Positions 1 to 11,400 of a stretch of DNA of 64,000 bases are shown here, one piece after another. Origin of the DNA: Glandiceps talaboti (Eukaryota; Hemichordata; Enteropneusta; Spengelidae); the NCBI RefSeq assembly GCF_964340395.1, contig NC_135550.1:5478101-5542100 (forward strand), given 5' to 3'. A model generated the notes under the pieces. That model was not told where the DNA came from and ran no database searches. It worked only from the letters and a program-made list of their open reading frames with translations. The number at the start of each line of letters is the position of its first letter. The stretch's first letter is position 1. Made by a program: the position numbers and the translations under genes.

Positions 1-113
1 ACTAGGTACAGTAATTTCCAATGGTGATTTGTAACCACCATCCCCTGCTGGTGGTTCACTGTCGACGGTCTTGCTCACTTCAAATGCTCCATTATGCCAA
101 AACCTGGAACCCG
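1..113 (-). CDS. MED17: MED17 coding exon 5 (truncated by window edge)
   Basis: The exon starts after a TTAG acceptor (complement of 114-117) and encodes AGSRFWHNGAFEVSKTVDSE followed by a less conserved stretch ending in LEITVPS at the window edge. The reading phase joins exon 4 exactly. Confidence 0.85.
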
Positions 114-3100
114 CTAACAACAAATACATATATATGGTTTACATTAACAGGTGTTTGTACATCTTGGGTGCCATGATGAGATCTATGTTAAACTCACACA
201 TTAGCTAGACAACTGCTTTGGCAATATACAACAACATGACCTGAATGACATCTCCTGTACATCACTTTCTTATTATTTTATAAGCAGCCATCCTTACTTT
301 ATCAAATACCTCAACACAAACATGCAACCTTGCAATTGTTTCAGATATGACATTTAATAATACTTGCCGGGTACGTAAAGCTCATACTGCACACAGGTAA
401 TATGTGAGAGTAAGTACCGGTGTGATAGTACTATGTCCAATTTGCATTTTTGGCAAAACGCTCTCAATTTTTGGTAATCTAAATATGTTAATTACAAATA
501 AATACAATACATTTACTACCATTCAAATGTTTACTTAGTTTACCACACTGCAGCCACAATATGGTCAGGTATACCTTTAGATGAGGACAGGAGGATGAGG
601 CGTTATCATCCAATTGCCATGATCTTTTTCTCAGGTGCAAATGTCCATATTGCAGCAGTAATATACAGTGTGCCCTCTAATGATAGCCAGATTTTGTTGT
701 TGTAAGTCAAAATGGGAAAAGCTGGCATTTCTTGTGAGTCACCACATAGTAAGAGATAGGAGAACACCAAATTTTGGTGCGTCACTAGAAATTGTGTGCG
801 TCAGTGGTACGTCAAATTGGCTTAGAGGGTACACTGGTAATATACATTATCATTTAAAGGAACAAGCAAGAAATACTTAATGTTTATAAATACAATTTGT
901 TGCCATAGACTATATACTTGTATATGTATATTATTTTGTCAAAGCTTACCAGTTTTAAAGCTCAGATCTCCAATAATAGCCTTGCCAACCTTTTTAAGTC
1001 TCCAGTTTTGATGTAAACGTAGAAGTTCTGAATGAAAATCTTGTCTTTTAGATGTTAGTAAACTGTGTTGGGCTTGTGAACGAAACAATCTGCCTGCTCC
1101 AGCTATAAGAATGTTTGCTGCACCAGACAGACTCTGAAAAGACAGTAAAATATAGAGTCAGTGTTTGTGCACCAGACAGACTCTGGAAAGACAGTAAAAT
1201 GTAGAGTCAGTGTTTGTGCACCAGACAGACTCTGAAAAGACTGTAAAATATAGAGTCAGTGTTTGTGCACCAGACAGACTCTGAAAAGACTGTAAAATAT
1301 AGAGCAGTGTTTCCGCTGCCATTCGCCAAACACTAAAATGGCGAATAAAACCTGAAATTGGCGAACTGTTTAGTTACCCTGTTCGCCACTGTGGCGAACT
1401 CATTCTACGGGGGGCTTGAATGAAGTATCGTCGAGATGAAACCAATTTTCAGCAGGCTGGAGTGGCCATTCTTTTGCTTGCCGTAGTGCGCAGTCTCAGA
1501 ACTGTGCAGACTCGACAGCCTAGGGAGCTTGTACGTCATCGCATAATTTCACCAATGAAACCACGCCACTCCCAAACCCCACCTATTAGCAGTTCACTTT
1601 CAAATTTGAGTGACATGCACGTCTTGAAGATTCTGAACTCTCTCCGCCATTACGCATTCCTCCTGCCTCGTGTCGTCGCTTTTGTTTGTATACTGTACTA
1701 GGACATTGATTATTCATGACCACACGAACACATGTACAGAAAAGTCTGTTTGACTGTGGATTCAAAGGATGTGGACCGGAGTCGAAAGCGGCCACGGAGA
1801 CCGCTACATGCAGGAAACGTGACTCGCCTGGCGCCCAAAACATCGATGATGGAGGTGAAACTGCAAGTTTCGAAAAGAAACGTAGACGGCGAGTGCAGGA
1901 GGAATGGTTTGGAGAATTTCCTTGGTTGTTGTACAAAGAGGAATCAAAACAATTCTTTTGCAAAGCATGCCAAGCAGCAGGACAAGACAATGTGTTTACG
2001 TCTGGTAAGACATCAGATATTCCGAAAAAAGACAATTTCATAAAACACCAAAAAACTGCTGGGCATAGACTTGCAACACAAGCTCCCCAGGCAGCGTCTG
2101 ATATGAGACGATGTACAGTGACGACTAAAAAAGTGTAATAAACTTGTATAAATGTTACTATCAGTATGATTTGTCTTTATTTTTCATTTCTAATAAATTG
2201 ACACGGATCACTAATTTTTTGGCTGGCTAATTGTGGCTAATCATTTTTTTGTATAATTAGCCACAATGGCTAGCAGCTGAAATTAGCCAGAGGAAACACT
2301 GTAGAGTCAGTGTTTGTGCACCAGACAGACTCTGAAAAGACAGTAAAATATAGAGTCAGTGTTTGTGCACCAGACAGACTCTGAAAAGACAGTAAAATAT
2401 AGAGTCAGTGTTTGTGTACCAGACAGACTCTGAAAAGACAGTAAAATGTAGTCAGTGTTTGTGTACCAGACAGACTCTGAAAAGACAGTAAAATGTGGAG
2501 TCAGTGTTTGTGTACCAGACAGACTCTGAAAAGACAGTAAAATATAGAGTCAGTGTTTGTGTACCAGACAGACTCTGAAAAGACAGTAAAATATAGAGTC
2601 AGTGTTTGTGTACCAGACAGACTTTGAAAAGACAGTAAAATATAGAGTCAGTGTTTGTGTACCAGACAGACTTTGAAAAGACAGTAAAATGTAGAGTCAG
2701 TGTTTGTGTACCAGACAGACTTTGAAAAGACAGTAAAATGTAGAGTCAGTGTTTGTGTACCAGACAGACTCTGAAAAGACAGTAAAATGTAGAGTCAGTG
2801 TTTGTGTACCAGACAGACTTTGAAAAGACAGTAAAATGTAGACTCAGTGTTTGTGTACCAGACAGACTTTGAAAAGACAGTAAAATGTAGAGTCAGTGTT
2901 TGTGTACCAGACAGACTTTGAAAAGACAGTAAAATGTAGAGTCAGTGTTTGTGTACCAGACAGACTCTGTAAAGACAGTAAAATGTAGAGTCAGTGTTTG
3001 TAGGTAACGAGTTAGTTCTGTATGTCACAGGTCATACTACAAAACTAACAGCACAAAATATTTGGGTGTATTGTAAACAGTATGATTAAAGAGTTGTTTC

Positions 3101-4472
3101 AATACCTTTCTCTTGGCAAGAAGCTGCACAGCAGGTTTTGACTGTGGTTGTTCTTGGGACACTGGATCCAATACCATGTACCTCTTTTCTTTGGCTATAC
3201 ATAGAACATCTGATAAAACACTAACTTCTGTTAATGCATTCCTGCAAAGTAAGATCATAACTGTTATATTAGTACACATACATTGTGTATGATTATATGT
3301 ACATGGATACTACTTTATAACACTTTTTTAATCCTGAAATATATTTTGCATTTTAATTCTGCAAGACATTTCAGTCAATCTGATGGCAAGAATGGAGAAC
3401 AATGGCCCAACTATGATAGAACACATTTGTATCCAAGTTATGGGCCTATGGCATGGGTTACTTAGGTAAGGGATACATATAGGAATAGAGTTACATGTAC
3501 ACTCCCTGTCATAACAGAATTTAGAACAGCTGACTGACTGTATAGAGTAGACATACTATAGCTAGGGAGTTAGGTTTAGGGTTAGGTTGGGACTGAAAAG
3601 GGTTACTACTCTCTAGCATAAACCTAATTTGTATCGTCTTCAATGGTTGGACACTGTTTTACAGGTGTTCCAAGTTGATAAGTTATGATTAGCAATGCAG
3701 AAGGATTGATGATAGCTGCAATAATTGTAGCGTTAGTTTTTTAATTTCAGTTGTTTTCTCCTGCTCTTTTTTGTTTGAAAAAGCTAAAAAATCAGAAAAA
3801 AAATAACAGCTCAAATTCAAAACCAACTTTAATTATTGCAGCTAGATTGATGACTGACAGATTAAGCCCAATGATGGTTTACCTCAGTTTATTTCTGACT
3901 GATTCCCATGGCCATTGTGGGGGTTGAAATGGTGTCAGTTCCTTGCCTGTATCATCATCATCATCATCATCGTCATCATCATCATCATCTTTTTCCTCCG
4001 TCTTGACTCTGTCTTCCTTCTCTTCATCTTCATCACTTTTACTGAAATCTATCTTATGAGCAAGTCTTGTTAAATTCTCTGACATTGACAAAGGTCTGTT
4101 GAAAAAAATACCATAGTAAACTGTGAATATACAGCAGATTCAACATCATTATTTGCACATGCATGATACACATCAAACAACGACCTGTCTGGCTATGGCT
4201 TAAAGCGGCTACCTTCGTGGTGTAAACTGTAATTCACGTTTCAAATTCAACAATAACATTCATGAATGATGACGAGTGACTATAATTTGAACATTCTCTC
4301 AAATATACATATTCTTGGACGTGAAATAAATTTTTTTATGGGATGCATTGCTGAAATGAACAATTAATGTGTTTACTTACGCGACATATGTTTCCTGGCC
4401 ATCGTGAGACACTTCCTGGATTTGATTTTCAAGAACCGCTTCAACACTGACTTTCACACCGGGGGCTGCCAT
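1..4472 (-). CDS. MED17: Mediator complex subunit 17, N-terminal exons (partial gene)
   Basis: MED17 is a head-module/scaffold subunit of the nuclear Mediator complex, which links activators to RNA polymerase II. Five coding exons read in frame on the minus strand: 4381-4472, 3883-4095, 3106-3241, 950-1133 and 1-113 (running off the window). All junctions are GT-AG and the phases fit. The protein begins MAAPGVKVSVEAVLENQ. Recognisable MED17 blocks follow: PLSMSENLTRLAHKIDFS, FQPPQWPWESVRNKLR, DVLCIAKEKRYMVLDPVSQ, and a stretch ending KAIIGDLSFKT-AGSRFWHNGAFEV. These align by recall with vertebrate MED17 (LSMSQNLARLAQRIDFS, WPWDSVRNNLR, KKFMTLDPVSQ). An acidic linker with 13 consecutive Asp residues is encoded by an ATC microsatellite. 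The C-terminal two thirds of the protein lie outside the window. Confidence 0.93.
666..836. mobile_element. Short non-autonomous DNA transposon (hAT-like MITE)
   Basis: A 171-bp element in MED17 intron 5 (between exons 4 and 5). It has 15-bp terminal inverted repeats, CAGTGTGCCCTCTAA at the left and TTAGAGGGTACACTG at the right (one mismatch). It is flanked by identical 8-bp copies of GTAATATA at 658-665 and 837-844. A CAGTG terminus with an 8-bp target duplication fits the hAT superfamily. It has no coding capacity. A related partial copy lies at about 23411-23523. Confidence 0.85.
950..1133 (-). CDS. MED17: MED17 coding exon 4
   Basis: The acceptor is TTTTCAG (complement of 1134-1140) and the donor GTAAGC. 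It encodes SLSGAANILIAGAGRLFRSQ through WRLKKVGKAIIGDLSFKT. The first 14 or so nucleotides of this exon, plus the acceptor, are the seed of the 49-bp minisatellite that fills the upstream intron. Confidence 0.9.
1119..1304. repeat. 49-bp minisatellite, left part (MED17 intron 4)
   Basis: Almost four copies of a 49-bp unit beginning CACCAGACAGACTCTGAAAA. On the minus strand each unit reads as a polypyrimidine/TTTTCAG acceptor followed by the first bases of MED17 exon 4, so the array duplicates a 3' splice site. It continues at 2302-3000 on the other side of a transposon. Confidence 0.92.
1305..2301 (+). mobile_element. hAT-like DNA transposon, internally deleted, inside the minisatellite
   Basis: This 997-bp insertion interrupts the 49-bp repeat. 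Its ends are inverted: CAGTGTTTCC at 1305 and GGAAACACTG ending at 2301. The pentamer TAGAG flanks both sides (1300-1304 and 2302-2306) and occurs once in an uninterrupted unit, so it looks like a 5-bp target duplication. The subterminal regions repeat a 'gcgaa/ggcta' theme. The CAGTG terminus and the internal zinc-finger ORF favour a hAT affiliation. A 5-bp duplication is shorter than the usual 8 bp but occurs in some hAT lineages. Confidence 0.82.
1716..2138 (+). CDS. Transposon-derived zinc-finger ORF (TTF/BED-like), no transposase core
   Basis: A 140-residue ORF inside the hAT-like element. After a basic KKRRRR stretch it has WFGEFPWLLYKEESKQFFC followed by Cys-x2-Cys (FFCKACQ) and, about 27 residues later, His-x5-His (KHQKTAGH). 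This resembles the TTF-type/BED-like finger at the N terminus of hAT transposases and of ZNF862/C17orf113-type proteins. The catalytic DDE/RNase H part and dimerisation region are missing. It is probably a deletion derivative and may not be expressed. Confidence 0.6.
   Translation: MTTRTHVQKSLFDCGFKGCGPESKAATETATCRKRDSPGAQNIDDGGETASFEKKRRRRVQEEWFGEFPWLLYKEESKQFFCKACQAAGQDNVFTSGKTSDIPKKDNFIKHQKTAGHRLATQAPQAASDMRRCTVTTKKV
2302..3000. repeat. 49-bp minisatellite, right part (MED17 intron 4)
   Basis: About 14 further copies of the same 49-bp unit (GTCAGTGTTTGTGTACCAGA...). Two main variants exist: ACTCTGAAAAG, which keeps TTTTCAG on the minus strand, and ACTTTGAAAAG, which changes CAG to CAA at the splice position. 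The array ends at GTGTTTGTAGGTAACG. Confidence 0.93.
3106..3241 (-). CDS. MED17: MED17 coding exon 3
   Basis: The exon is bounded by a TTTGCAG acceptor and a GTATTG donor. It encodes NALTEVSVLSDVL, then IAKEKRYMVLDPVSQE, a signature MED17 block, and ends in LLAKRK at a codon boundary. Confidence 0.92.
3883..4095 (-). CDS. MED17: MED17 coding exon 2 (acidic linker)
   Basis: The acceptor is ...CAACAG and the donor is GTAAAC. The exon encodes LSMSENLTRLAHKIDFS, an acidic Asp/Glu/Lys linker and the conserved QWPWESVRNKL block. The (ATC)n tract at about 3952-3988 makes a 13-Asp run, so length polymorphism here would change the protein without shifting the frame. Confidence 0.92.
4381..4472 (-). 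CDS. MED17: MED17 coding exon 1
   Basis: The ATG is the complement of 4470-4472 and the exon ends at a GTAAGT donor (complement of 4375-4380). It encodes about 30 residues (MAAPGVKVSVEAV... ETYV) and ends in phase 2. The next exon restores Ala-Pro-Leu-Ser-Met, as expected for the family. Confidence 0.9.
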
Positions 4473-5469
4473 CTTTGTTTTATTTCTTAAACGTAGGGGG
4501 CGCTATGATAGCGTGATGCGCCCAAAGTGTCGAAAGAGATTCACAATGCGTACACATGCATACGTAAGGGAGTGTGTGAATATCATTGAAATATAGTGAA
4601 GGTCGATACTTGTCCGCATTGAATATTGTTCCCCTCGGCATTAAAGAATAAAAAACAAGTTCGCCCACAATTAACCAATTTCTACCACGCTATTTCAAAT
4701 AAAGAAATGGTTATATTACAAGTACGATCATGATTCGAATCCATAGGATACAAATCTGGCACTGTGGCTAACTCTAAATTGACAGATCCTATATTAGATC
4801 CTATCGGGAAGCTGACGACGAAGGCGAGAAATGGCGAAGAAATTGTGATAATCAAATTAGGAAAGAACTCGACAGGAGAGACACAACGATGTCGCATATC
4901 AAACAACAGTAAAGAACTGGCCTGATGTAGTTTCTTTAAGATGTAGAGACGTACACATACCACAGAGAAGTGGAAGAACAATGGGACAGGTGGTCAGAGG
5001 CGGACGGTCACTGAAGGAGAAAAGAATTAATTGATGAGGATGGCGAAATGGGGAGGTTATCGGGGTAGTGGCGGTGAGACATGTGAGAAGGAGGGGGATG
5101 TGTTCACGTCACAATACTCTGACCGACAAAGTCACTCCGACTGGTGCAAGTAAATAGCTGTACTACTACTAGTTCACTGAAGAAAGTCTGAAGAATGAAT
5201 GAGAAAGAATGTGTGTAACTGTGATGTAAATGTAGTCATGCACATGAATCTGCTCATTTGCAAACCTTTGAACAATGGACAGGTATTGTCTGATGACATT
5301 TGGCGTCTTGCCAGGACAGTAGACACACGGATGGTACAGGGACATGAGCAACCTGTTCACATATTCAACAGTGATAAATTACCGACGAGCTGCACAGGAA
5401 AGATTTATGCAAATATATCCCGTGTCATAGGTTAGGTTGCTTCCGAAATTTTGACTGGGTGGACCGAAC
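4473..5469. promoter_or_regulatory. Head-to-head intergenic region (MED17 / papilin-like)
   Basis: About 1 kb separates the divergent start codons of MED17 (minus) and the papilin-like gene (plus), so both promoters and 5' UTRs must lie here unless non-coding first exons exist elsewhere. It has more CpG than the surrounding introns, mostly between about 4490 and 5140. I could not assign a TATA box, initiator or specific factor site. Nothing in it reads as a conserved protein. Confidence 0.5.
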
Positions 5470-5489
5470 ATGGAGCTGCACAACCTCAG
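5470..5489 (+). CDS. Papilin-like exon 1 (start codon)
   Basis: AACATGGAG is a good initiation context. Twenty coding bases (MELHNL plus AG of an Arg codon) end at a GTAGGT donor. The choice rests on exon 2, which continues the frame into a hydrophobic signal core. Upstream non-coding exons cannot be excluded. Confidence 0.75.
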
Positions 5490-8400
5490 GTAGGTTTCTC
5501 CGTAATTTGTGAAACGTTGTCGAGGGGAAAAGTATAGCATTTAGTCAAATTTCATGTGAGCACGACATTTGAAACAAAAATCACGCAAAACTTGCTGTAA
5601 AGTTCGACAACAAAAGCTGCAGTGAAGTTGAAAAGTGTTTTCAAAGAAACGTAGTAAACCGTAAACGTACGTACGTACGGACTCTCAACGAATTTAAATG
5701 ACTCGAACTTCGGCACGTAATGCCTTCCAGAGTACAATATTCACCATAAGAACGATGATCAGAACTTTGTTTATTTTTTTGAAAAACAAAACAAAACAGA
5801 ACAACAAACTTTTCGTCCAGTGTGGATTTTTCAAAAAGAAATTTCATTTATTAAACTTCACTTCAAAATATGCACATTTTGAAAACTTGTAATTTATATT
5901 AGTAAGTGAGGAACAAAGTGGTTATCACTGAGATGAGGAGAAAGTTTCCTTCTTTAGGAAAAGTACAATTTATAGTATCTTTTTTAAAATATCTTGTGTA
6001 TAAAATTATGTGTATAGTTGAAAGAAATGTACATTTTGTCAGAGAAAGAGGTAATGTGAAGTTTGAATCCTGAAAAGAAAGAAAATAAAACACTTTTAAA
6101 AGAATGTATTTGAAATGTCTTTTTAGGAAGTCGTGGAAACTGGTGGCTGTTGGACTTCTGTTTATCATCAGTGTGGGTTGGTCAGATGATAAGGTGAGTA
6201 ATAACATCCCGTTGCAAACCAAATAACTAAACTCTTCTGATTTCCTCAATAACTGAAAAGATTTTTGTCTAGACCCAGTGTTCATATTTGGAAGTTTCCT
6301 GTCTTATTTTGTCAGAGCTATTTTTGTGAGCTTTGTCCTGTGAAAGGAAGCTGACATACATGGGTGCACATTGCAACTGGTTGTATAGTTTTCAGACTAA
6401 ACAATTCACATATTCTATTTTTCAACACCGTGACCATGAAATCTTGAAAACATCCAGTTTGAATAAAAATGCCAAAACATCCAGAGTTTATAAAGGTTAA
6501 GTTAAGATCACAAGTTGAAGGGCAGAACAATTTAAAACAAAACTGTATATCATTAAAAGTAGGCACTCTGCTTAGTGGGATTATCATTGCGAAATAAGAA
6601 CTCAGTTTACACACAGCCTTGGTTGCAAAACAGTTGCCTAACTGTCATTACTTACGAGTTGGAATGAAAATAGAGTGCTACATACAATGCAAGGTTTGGC
6701 GTCTTTCTTTGTAGTCTTTTCGTAATGTGGAACAGAGACTAAGAGAACAACAGAGCATACCCCCATTATTCCACTATCTATTATTCTTCTGACTTGCATG
6801 CTTTCCAAGTTCTGGCTTTTGTCTGTAAGACTTCCTGCCAGGGTTCAGGTATTCTCGATTGTTGTCTTCACTTTTTCATACATTATGGAACAACCTTTGT
6901 GAAGGCAAAAGCTGCATGACATCTTACCATTAGACCCCAGTAAAGTGACTATTTTGGGTCCAAAGGGATTAGAGGCACTTGGTTGTTTGACAAAGAATGG
7001 AAGGACAAACCAGCACTGTTTATGTTTACAGTTTAGTTAACTTGTCAGAACATCTCGTGACACCTATTACTGAAGGAATCCTCTTGATTGTCACAAAATT
7101 TCATTTCCACATATAACAGTTTATATCAACATATTCTGTGATACTTCTTACTTCTTACTTTCTTATTGCAAAATTGCTGTTATTTTCAAGAAATTTAATC
7201 TCTGCTAAAAACATTGATCAACAAATGATATTTTATCTTGTTTTTAATTATCCAAAATGTTGAACTAAGTAAGCCCATGAAGAGAAAAGGGTATGGCTGA
7301 TTAAGAATTCTGCAAATTTTCCAACTTTGACTAAAAGTTCTGTCATATCTTCTCACTCAGCACGCCTCCACTCAGATCAAACTATTTCTGCTATTGGTAG
7401 AAAGGCAATATTTTTTCCCCAGAATTTTAGAGGCAATGCCTGGTCAAAAGCCATTGATTATAAAAACTCTGTAACTGTGCACAATTCCTTTCAGTGAATT
7501 GAAACAACCACTCAACTAATAAAGATACCATGTGCAATTTTACTATCAGCTATTAAAGGCTATACACCAGTTTTTATTGAGAGCACCTAGATGAAATGCT
7601 CTTTTTTTTAATGCACCCCATGGGAGATCTGATACAGTCTTATAAAACTTGGGTGTTCCAGCGAAAGATCAATCAGACCATTTAAGTGACAATAGAATTG
7701 GAATTTAAAATAGCTAATTTAGAGTTTATTACATCACTTAGTACATCAGTGAAAACGTGCCAGTCTACTTGAGATTGTAATTAAGTCGAAACTCTAATTT
7801 GAAGGACAAGTTTGTGAAAACAGCAGTTATGTAGCACTCACTATCAGGTTATCTAACGTTGCAACATACCTGGTACTCGTTTATTCCAGCAAAAAAATAA
7901 AAACTAATAAACTGAGAGTTCATCGGCACTTTAAAAGGAATATCCCAGTAAATTCAAGTCAGATTGTATAGCAATAAAGTTGTAGACATTAGAACCCTTA
8001 GGCATTGTAGCCTGTAAGGTCGGTTTAGTTCTCAATTATTTTTGACACAATACATTGTGAGATGGGTGTGCTGCTTTGTATAAACACTGATGCACTCTGT
8101 CAGTCATCCAGAGAGGAAACAAGCTTTCCACACCTGTCGGGTATTTCAATACCTAGTGAGAATTCCACGGATAGTTTTGTAATTGTTTAACACAGACAAC
8201 ATTAAGTATATCATTCAAGTCTGTTAACCTGGTTTTTTTTCTGTGATAGTTATTTGCTATCTCCTGCTACATATCCCAATGCTCTTTAATTTCTTGTTAC
8301 GTAGAAACATGAAAACTAACAGTTTTGTGTCTGGAAAATTTACAAGTTTTAGAAAAAGACAAAAGTCATGAGTTAAATTAATTATAACAGATGATATGGT

Positions 8401-11400
8401 GTCAGAGTGCGTCTATAAATATTGGCCTACTTAACCACTGCTTGAGGTTTTGGAATTCTTTTGGTTCTCATTTCATGGTTTCTTCACCTCTTTATTGAGC
8501 AGTACTGTTGTGGAGCCTTGACCTGTAACATGCCGATCAGATCAGAGCAAGGCTGAATAGATAAGAGAAATATGGAATACAAATACACGATAGACAAAGA
8601 TGCATCGTTATCAATTGAATGGGTTGACACCTTTACATCTCTCTCAGATCACAGCTGATATTATTTGTGTGTTATGTTGCTGAGGGTAGTCTCGAGACAA
8701 GATTGGCTGTGATCAATTTTTTTTGTTATTTAAAAAAAAATTTGTTCTCATTGGAGTAGGATGAGAAAGTACAAATTGAAATCATTACGGCCACTTGTCA
8801 AGTTTATTTTTTATATTTGACCCATGTCAATATTGCATCAGAGTTACATGTTGTAGGCAAATGGAACTTACCAGCTAATGGCTTGAAGGTCACAGCAGCA
8901 AAGTAGATATAACAGTGTGACATACATTTGGAATTCATTGTTTAGTGCATGTACTCATCATAAAAATACAAGGAGTGTGTAAAAAGTTGATAGAGAATTT
9001 TTTATTGGAGAAATCAAACCACTCCAAGCAACTTGCCATAGTCTTGGACGTCCCTAACAACATCTAAATGTAACCCCTAAAGAGGCAATCAGTCAATCAG
9101 TGGCTTTTTAAATGTCAGTTTGACCTAGTGTTCTGATTTACTAATCAATACACATCCATAGTAGTTGGAGTTGTAGTGTGTAGATGCAGATTTTAGTCTA
9201 CGTGAAATGGTGTAAGTTGTTAAACTTTATAGGAATGAGGCCCAGCTCACATTAGTATGAAACTTTTACGTACGCAAAACAGTTTTCTTGCCGAGGGATA
9301 GAAAAATTTGGTCATGACCAAATAAATGATCCCATGTTATCCTTATGGTTCCACTAATATATATCACTGATTCAGGAACCTGGGATTGAAATGCCATGCA
9401 TATAAATTTAAGTTTGTGGGTATTTTAATTTCAACATTGGATCAACAGGTGGTTGATTTAATATATTACAAGAAGACACAAAGGGAGTTTAAAGATGGTT
9501 TTTTTTTTTTATAGTTTTCTAAACAACAATTTAAAATATTTTACTTTACAATATAAACAGTTGTGCCAAGTTCTTCCAAGTTTTAAAGTTGTTAACAGAC
9601 CATGGATGTCTCCCCTAATCACATCCATGAAAAGACTAACTGTCTCCCCATGTTGAAAGAGAAAACAAACTCTTCCTGTTTCCAGTGTAAACACTCATAT
9701 TGCCAACCATTGTTTAGATATCTTTGATGAACTTAGAACCTACAGTATTACTGTTCACAATATGTTGGTCAGTTGCCAATTATCATATACCGGGATATAT
9801 TGGATGAGACCCAAGCCGACTCACTTCAGTGATAACCTTGACAAACCTGTAATTGCTGTAACAGTACACCTCATCTATAGATATATCAAACAGAATACAC
9901 AGTATACAACTGTCGGCTGTGTCAATGAATGCGATACACTTGCATGCACATCTTTTAGTCCCATGCAGACGTGACGTTCTCTCTTGACCATGATTAAGTT
10001 GTCAGTCATAACCTTAATTACTTGCTATCTATCGTGCATGACATTCTGGCTGCTCGGGCAAAGGACATTATCAAGCCAGATAGCCAACTGTCTGGGTTAT
10101 AGCTAAGCATACATGTACTTGCACTCTCTCTCTTTTAGTGTGCTTCTAAACAGTTCATAATGTGATTTATAAAGAATGTGTATGGTTTGCTGATTTGGAA
10201 TCCAAGCTTTAAATCTATACTTATAGCCTACTGTGTCTTGAAATATTACCCCACTTGATATTAGGACAGGACATATAGAGTACTATAATGATGTAGGAAG
10301 TTAGCAAGAACAGCACAAATTTAACCCCTGTATATACATATCTATAAAACAACTAATAATGCAACAGTATTCCAGTGTGGAAAACTAATGACAAATTCAG
10401 ACAAAACCATGCAGAGGATTTCTTTTTCAGTAGATTTGGTGTAGGAATGTCGATGAAGAAGGTCCAAAGTATTAATTGAATCTGAATTATAGGCCAAAAG
10501 TCTGTTTACTTGTCATACTGAATAGATGAAAAATGGCCATCATTAATGGTGTAATGTATATGTATATATCATGGAACTTCAAAGAAATCTGTGTGCAACA
10601 TTTGTAAGGATCAAAGGGTACCGCATGTTTCACATGTCCTTGACGAGAAACAAACAATTTCCCCTTCCTCTTAGAAAACCAGTTAAAAAGTAATTTGCAA
10701 GTGTGTGAGAGAGACACACTGTAGTTGGTGTAATTGTAAGGTATGTGTATTTTTGGCAGCACAGATGATAAATGTCACTTTCAATGACTTGGATTAGACG
10801 GGAAAGTGTAGTATAGATACACACAGCTGGCATATACCAGTGATTCAGTTTTAACGGACTTGTGTGTTGTATTAGTCAATGTGGAAAACCAGTGTCTTAG
10901 TAGCACTGCAGTAGCGCTAGGTTCCCCATGGCCCGGGTTGTAATGAGGCCTTACCTCCAGTATCAGCATAAATGCATTGAAGAAACCAATAACTCTTAAA
11001 AACTCTTATACTATAATCAAAGAAGGAGGAGGGCAAACATGTATTAAAAGTGCTATGACTAAGTATACTAATGACTTAATAAAGATTTCAATTTTCATAA
11101 CATTTTCCCTTCTTGTTAATGATAACAGTGTTCTAAAAGTAAAAATGGTAACAACCACACACCGACAGCTATGTGCCTGTATAACTATCGAATTAGCCAG
11201 TGGTGGTTAAGTATGCTTTGAATAGTTAGTGGAATAATATAGATACCTTTTGATATGTTGCAACCTTACTACCCCCCCCCCCAAAAAAAAAAAAAAAGAA
11301 AAAAAAGAAAAAGAAACAACAAATAAATAAAAAACAAACAAACAACAAACAAACAACAACAACAACAAAAGAACACAACAACTTGCTTGAGAAAAACCAA

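Noticed and set aside
1586-2041. Minus-strand ORF of 151 residues within the hAT-like element
   Set aside because: It is antisense to the zinc-finger ORF, which has recognisable Cys/His ligands; the antisense product has none.
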